A stretch of DNA of 17,250 nucleotides from Candidatus Nanoarchaeia archaeon (GTDB lineage Archaea > Nanoarchaeota > Nanoarchaeia > SCGC-AAA011-G17 > JAFCDX01): positions 1 through 17,250 of the forward strand of contig JAQUND010000029.1 in assembly GCA_028717785.1 (NCBI GenBank), in the 5' to 3' direction. Of the stretch, positions 14,693 to 17,250 are shown piece after piece (the stretch's first letter is position 1; each line of letters begins with the position of its first letter). The notes below the pieces were generated by a model, which worked only from the letters and a program-made list of their open reading frames with translations, was not told where the DNA came from and did no database searches. The position numbers were made by a program, and so were the translations under genes.

Positions 14693-16403
14693 TTTTAGAT
14701 TTCAAGTAAGTGGAAACATAATAAAAAAGTTTGGTAGAGAATCAATTTCAAATAAAAATATAGCTATTTTAGAATTAATAAAAAATTCTTTTGATGCTGG
14801 ATCAACAAAAGTAACTGTTGATTTTGAAAATATAGACACATCTGATATAAAATTAAAAATTTCTGATAATGGGCAAGGTATGAATTATAACGATATCCAA
14901 AATAAATGGATGTTAATTGCTACTCCAAATAAATCAAAAAAATTTAAAGAAGAAGATAGAGTTTTAGTTGGAGAAAAAGGAATTGGACGGCTTTCTTCAG
15001 AATGTTTAGGGGAAAAAACAAATTTAATTACTTTTCCAAAAAAAGAATTATTTGGATATAAGATTTTGTTTGATTGGAAAAAATATGATAATGAAGATAT
15101 TCTTGTTAATGATGTAATAAATGAAGGAGAAAAAATACTTAATAAGAAAAAAGAACATGGAACAATTATAGAGATAAATAAATTAAGACATAATTGGAAT
15201 GACAATTTTGAAATTAAAAAATTGCTTAAAGATATATATCTCATTCATCCTCCAAATAAATCATTTAAAAATTTTAATATAATTACTCCATTTTCGCGTA
15301 AATTAAATGATCTTATTAAACCAAGAAAAAGTATATTTGATAATGCAGCATACAAATTAAAAGTTAGATTAACAGGCGGGAATAAGGTTTTTTATGAATT
15401 TACTAATTTTAATAAAAAGAAAAAAAGTAATTGGATGACTATTGATAAAAAATTGACTTGTGGGGATTTAGTATTTGAATTATTTTTTTATTATAAACGT
15501 GAAAGAGATTATGAATCAAGATTTGGTAAACATCTTCCTAGTTTAGAAATGAATAAAGTAGATACTTTTTTAAAAGAATATTCAGGTATTAAATTATATC
15601 GTGATAATTTTAGGGTAAAACCTTTTGGAGAAGATGGTAATGATTGGATTGGTATAGATCCTTTATCCTTAAATAATCCAAGTATTATACCTAGAAATTT
15701 TCAAGTTTTTGGTATGGTTCATATTAGTAGATTAAAAAATCCTTTAATAAAAGATGTAACCACAAGAGAAGGTATAGATTTTAATGATGCAGCAAGAGAT
15801 ATGGTTAATTTTATTCAATGGGTTATAACTCAACTTTGGGTTGAATTAAGAAGTGAAGCAGAACCAGATAAAAAGAAAGCAAGAAAGACCATTAAAATTA
15901 TTAAATCAGAAAAAAGTAGAAAGTCAAATTTTCAAATTCCGTCAACTATTCCTGTAGAAGTTAAAGAAAAATCTTTAATTGAAGTAAGAGGTAAGTATCC
16001 ACAAATATTTTATGATGATCTTGAAGAAGAAATAAATATATGTTGTGAGCATAATCATTCAAATGCTGCATTTTTTTTGACAAGAAAATTTATAGAAAAT
16101 TTAATATTAGATATCCTTATCAAAAAGTTTCCTAATAATCAATCTCTTTGGTGGAGTACTCAATATGGATATCATTTAAATTTGAGCCCCCTTATACATA
16201 ATTTATATGTTAATAGAAAAGATTTCAAACCTTATGCTAAAGATTATATAGAAAAATTTAATGAAATTGCAGATAAATTTAGAAATGAAACAAATAATAG
16301 TGCACATAATTTACATGATTATTTATCTGATAAATCCGAATTAAATACATATAAAATAAAAGATATGATACAATTATTAATTAATATATACAATTCTATA
16401 TAG
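14679..16403 (+). CDS. GHKL (MORC/MutL-like) ATPase with HEPN/DUF4145-like C-terminal domain
   Basis: A 574-residue protein. The N-terminal GHKL ATPase module has an N-box ELIKNSFDA (Glu32, Asn36), DNGQGM (63-68), and the ATP-lid glycines GEKGIGRL (98-105). It resembles the bacterial MORC-like (paraMORC) ATPases that are known to sit beside DNA methylases. An S5-like transducer region should follow (to about residue 385), then a Lys-rich linker (about 395-412). The last 130 residues look helical and hold R-N-x6-H (Arg535, Asn536, His543) before a final helix, a pattern like HEPN/DUF4145 domains. R to H is separated by 7 residues, one more than the usual HEPN spacing, so that call is tentative. 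It overlaps the methyltransferase gene by 14 bases and ends 2 bases before the convergent glycosyltransferase stop. The likely role is ATP-dependent sensing or loading on DNA in defence. Confidence 0.87.
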   Translation: MEKINFRFQVSGNIIKKFGRESISNKNIAILELIKNSFDAGSTKVTVDFENIDTSDIKLKISDNGQGMNYNDIQNKWMLIATPNKSKKFKEEDRVLVGEKGIGRLSSECLGEKTNLITFPKKELFGYKILFDWKKYDNEDILVNDVINEGEKILNKKKEHGTIIEINKLRHNWNDNFEIKKLLKDIYLIHPPNKSFKNFNIITPFSRKLNDLIKPRKSIFDNAAYKLKVRLTGGNKVFYEFTNFNKKKKSNWMTIDKKLTCGDLVFELFFYYKRERDYESRFGKHLPSLEMNKVDTFLKEYSGIKLYRDNFRVKPFGEDGNDWIGIDPLSLNNPSIIPRNFQVFGMVHISRLKNPLIKDVTTREGIDFNDAARDMVNFIQWVITQLWVELRSEAEPDKKKARKTIKIIKSEKSRKSNFQIPSTIPVEVKEKSLIEVRGKYPQIFYDDLEEEINICCEHNHSNAAFFLTRKFIENLILDILIKKFPNNQSLWWSTQYGYHLNLSPLIHNLYVNRKDFKPYAKDYIEKFNEIADKFRNETNNSAHNLHDYLSDKSELNTYKIKDMIQLLINIYNSI

Positions 16404-16409
16404 CGCTAC
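16403..16409 (+). repeat. right copy of GCGCTAC direct repeat
   Basis: The second GCGCTAC spans the junction of the convergent gene ends: its first G is the last base of the ATPase TAG, and its CTA is the glycosyltransferase TAG read on the - strand. Loss of the interval between the two copies would leave that glycosyltransferase stop intact. Candidate module boundary only. Confidence 0.35.
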
Positions 16410-17250
16410 TTAGTTGATTCAATTCTAACCCAAATATCTTCAAACTTTTTCTTAACAATATAACTATCTTTAAAGATTAACAACCATAAATATAATCTTA
16501 ATATAATCAATTTAAAATTATAATAAACTTCTTTAACACTTTTACAATAACTAAATATACTAAATACTCCAGAAACTTCCTGACTAAAGTATCTCATAGA
16601 TTTTTCTGAAAAATACTTCTTCAACTGTTCATAACCACCAGTAGATCTTCTTTTTTGTTTAATCCAATCTTTTACATTAGTAGGATATTTAACATAAACA
16701 AGAGCATTTTCTGCATAATTTGTCTTATAACCCTTATTAGCAATATATCTGGACATATAAGCATCTTCAGAAAGCATTTCAGGAGGTATTTCTTTAACAA
16801 TTCCTTTCCTAATTGCAAATAAATAACCACTACATACAATAAATTTTCCTTTCTTACTTAAGTCTCTTCTTAATTTATCTGCCATAAAAGTTAGTAAATG
16901 AGAAGTATAACCTAAGAAATTAGTTCTAGGATTTAAAGAAACTGGATGGCCAGAAACAACACCTGTATCTTTATCAAATTTATCAACTAGTTCATTTACA
17001 GAGTTTATTGAAGTATAAACTTCCCCATCTGTTAATATTAGAATATCACCTTTAGCTTTTTTAAAAGCCAAATTTAAAGCACTTGGTTTTCCTTTAGCTT
17101 GATCTTGAATTAGTTTTACTTTATATTTTTTAGCTGCATTAAGAGTTTCTTTATCTGGAGCTACAACAATAATTTCATACTTTTCTTTAATTTTTTGGTC
17201 TAAAAAGCTAGAAATGGCTTTTCCAATTGTATTTGGTTCTTTAAATGAGG
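16406..17250 (-). CDS. GT2 family glycosyltransferase, 5'-truncated by window edge
   Basis: The frame is open through the right edge, so the TTG at 17069-17071 is an internal Leu codon and the true start lies outside, probably only a short distance away because the fragment begins with the SFKEPNTIGKAISSFLDQ region typical of GT2 N-termini. About 281 residues are visible. In order: KGKPSALNLAFKKAKGD, a D-G-E triad (17021-17029) where most relatives have DXD, SEDAYMS with the catalytic-side ED, and QKRRSTGG, like the Q-x-x-R-W region of processive or membrane-bound GT2 enzymes. Hydrophobic stretches in the last 70 residues suggest membrane contact. It converges on the ATPase gene with a 2-base gap. 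It is part of the glycan locus on the far side of the defence-like block. Confidence 0.88.
   Translation of the reverse strand, partial: SFKEPNTIGKAISSFLDQKIKEKYEIIVVAPDKETLNAAKKYKVKLIQDQAKGKPSALNLAFKKAKGDILILTDGEVYTSINSVNELVDKFDKDTGVVSGHPVSLNPRTNFLGYTSHLLTFMADKLRRDLSKKGKFIVCSGYLFAIRKGIVKEIPPEMLSEDAYMSRYIANKGYKTNYAENALVYVKYPTNVKDWIKQKRRSTGGYEQLKKYFSEKSMRYFSQEVSGVFSIFSYCKSVKEVYYNFKLIILRLYLWLLIFKDSYIVKKKFEDIWVRIESTK

Noticed and set aside
14885..15244. 119-residue ORF on the - strand inside the ATPase gene
   Set aside because: It is antisense to the conserved GHKL ATPase domain and has a composition typical of an AT-rich shadow frame, with no family features.
3231..16078. Homopolymer runs of 7-8 T or A within genes (for example 3231-3238 and 16071-16078) as phase-variation switches
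   Set aside because: Runs of this length are expected by chance at this base composition, and all the reading frames are intact.
14693..16403. A restriction endonuclease partner for the cytosine methyltransferase
   Set aside because: No PD-(D/E)XK, HNH, PLD or GIY-YIG motif was recognised in the ATPase protein or the next gene; the partner is a GHKL ATPase.
17069..17071. TTG as the start of the right-edge glycosyltransferase
   Set aside because: The frame continues to the window edge with clear GT2 N-terminal sequence, so the TTG is an internal Leu codon.
1..17250. CRISPR arrays, tRNA genes, transposases or a recoded stop codon
   Set aside because: No regularly spaced repeats, cloverleaf-like segments or transposase motifs were seen, and TGA, TAA and TAG all end convincing genes.

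Overview
The window looks archaeal, most plausibly a small-genome, very AT-rich lineage such as a DPANN (Woesearchaeota/Pacearchaeota-like) archaeon. Three things point that way: an AglB/STT3-type oligosaccharyltransferase, an Alg7/AglH-like phospho-sugar transferase carrying the eukaryote/archaea form of the family signature, and TATA-like boxes centred about 25-26 bases before the start codons of genes that open a transcription unit, with no clear Shine-Dalgarno sites. TGA, TAA and TAG all end genes, so the code is standard. Genes are densely packed, often with 4-base ATGA overlaps. The lineage is an inference; no rRNA or ribosomal gene is present.

Region 1 (1-6138, + strand) is a tight lipid-linked glycan and N-glycosylation operon: the 3' part of an AglB-like oligosaccharyltransferase, a small membrane protein with a four-cysteine tail, a SAM methyltransferase, an Alg7/AglH-like GlcNAc-1-phosphate transferase, a Wzx-like flippase and a Dol-P-sugar synthase-like GT2. 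Region 2 (6180-9590, + strand) begins with its own promoter and holds a B12-binding radical SAM enzyme and two membrane-anchored GT2 glycosyltransferases. Region 3 (9574-11915, - strand) is a two-gene operon with a GT39/PMT-like GT-C transferase followed by a methyltransferase. It is divergent from Region 4 (11966-13456, + strand), a second B12-radical SAM paralogue, and the two share one palindromic TATA-like element.

Region 5 (about 13460-16409) is different in kind. It has a 35-residue single-pass membrane miniprotein, a complete C5-cytosine DNA methyltransferase, and, overlapping it, a GHKL (MORC/MutL-like) ATPase with a HEPN/DUF4145-like C-terminal domain. No restriction nuclease is visible. 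The block is bracketed by two copies of GCGCTAC, the only places in the window where I find GCGC. It looks like a genome-defence module inserted in a glycosylation locus and is the best candidate here for an under-described system. Region 6 (16406-17250, - strand) returns to glycan genes with a GT2 cut by the window edge.

Working model: the phospho-sugar transferase loads the first sugar on a dolichol-type lipid, the GT2 enzymes extend it, the Dol-P-sugar synthase charges lipid-P-sugar for the GT39 enzyme, the flippase moves the glycan outward and AglB transfers it to protein. Methyltransferases and B12-radical SAM enzymes would decorate sugars or lipid. No tRNA, rRNA, CRISPR array, transposase or integrase was seen. 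No gap without a gene exceeds about 80 bases.
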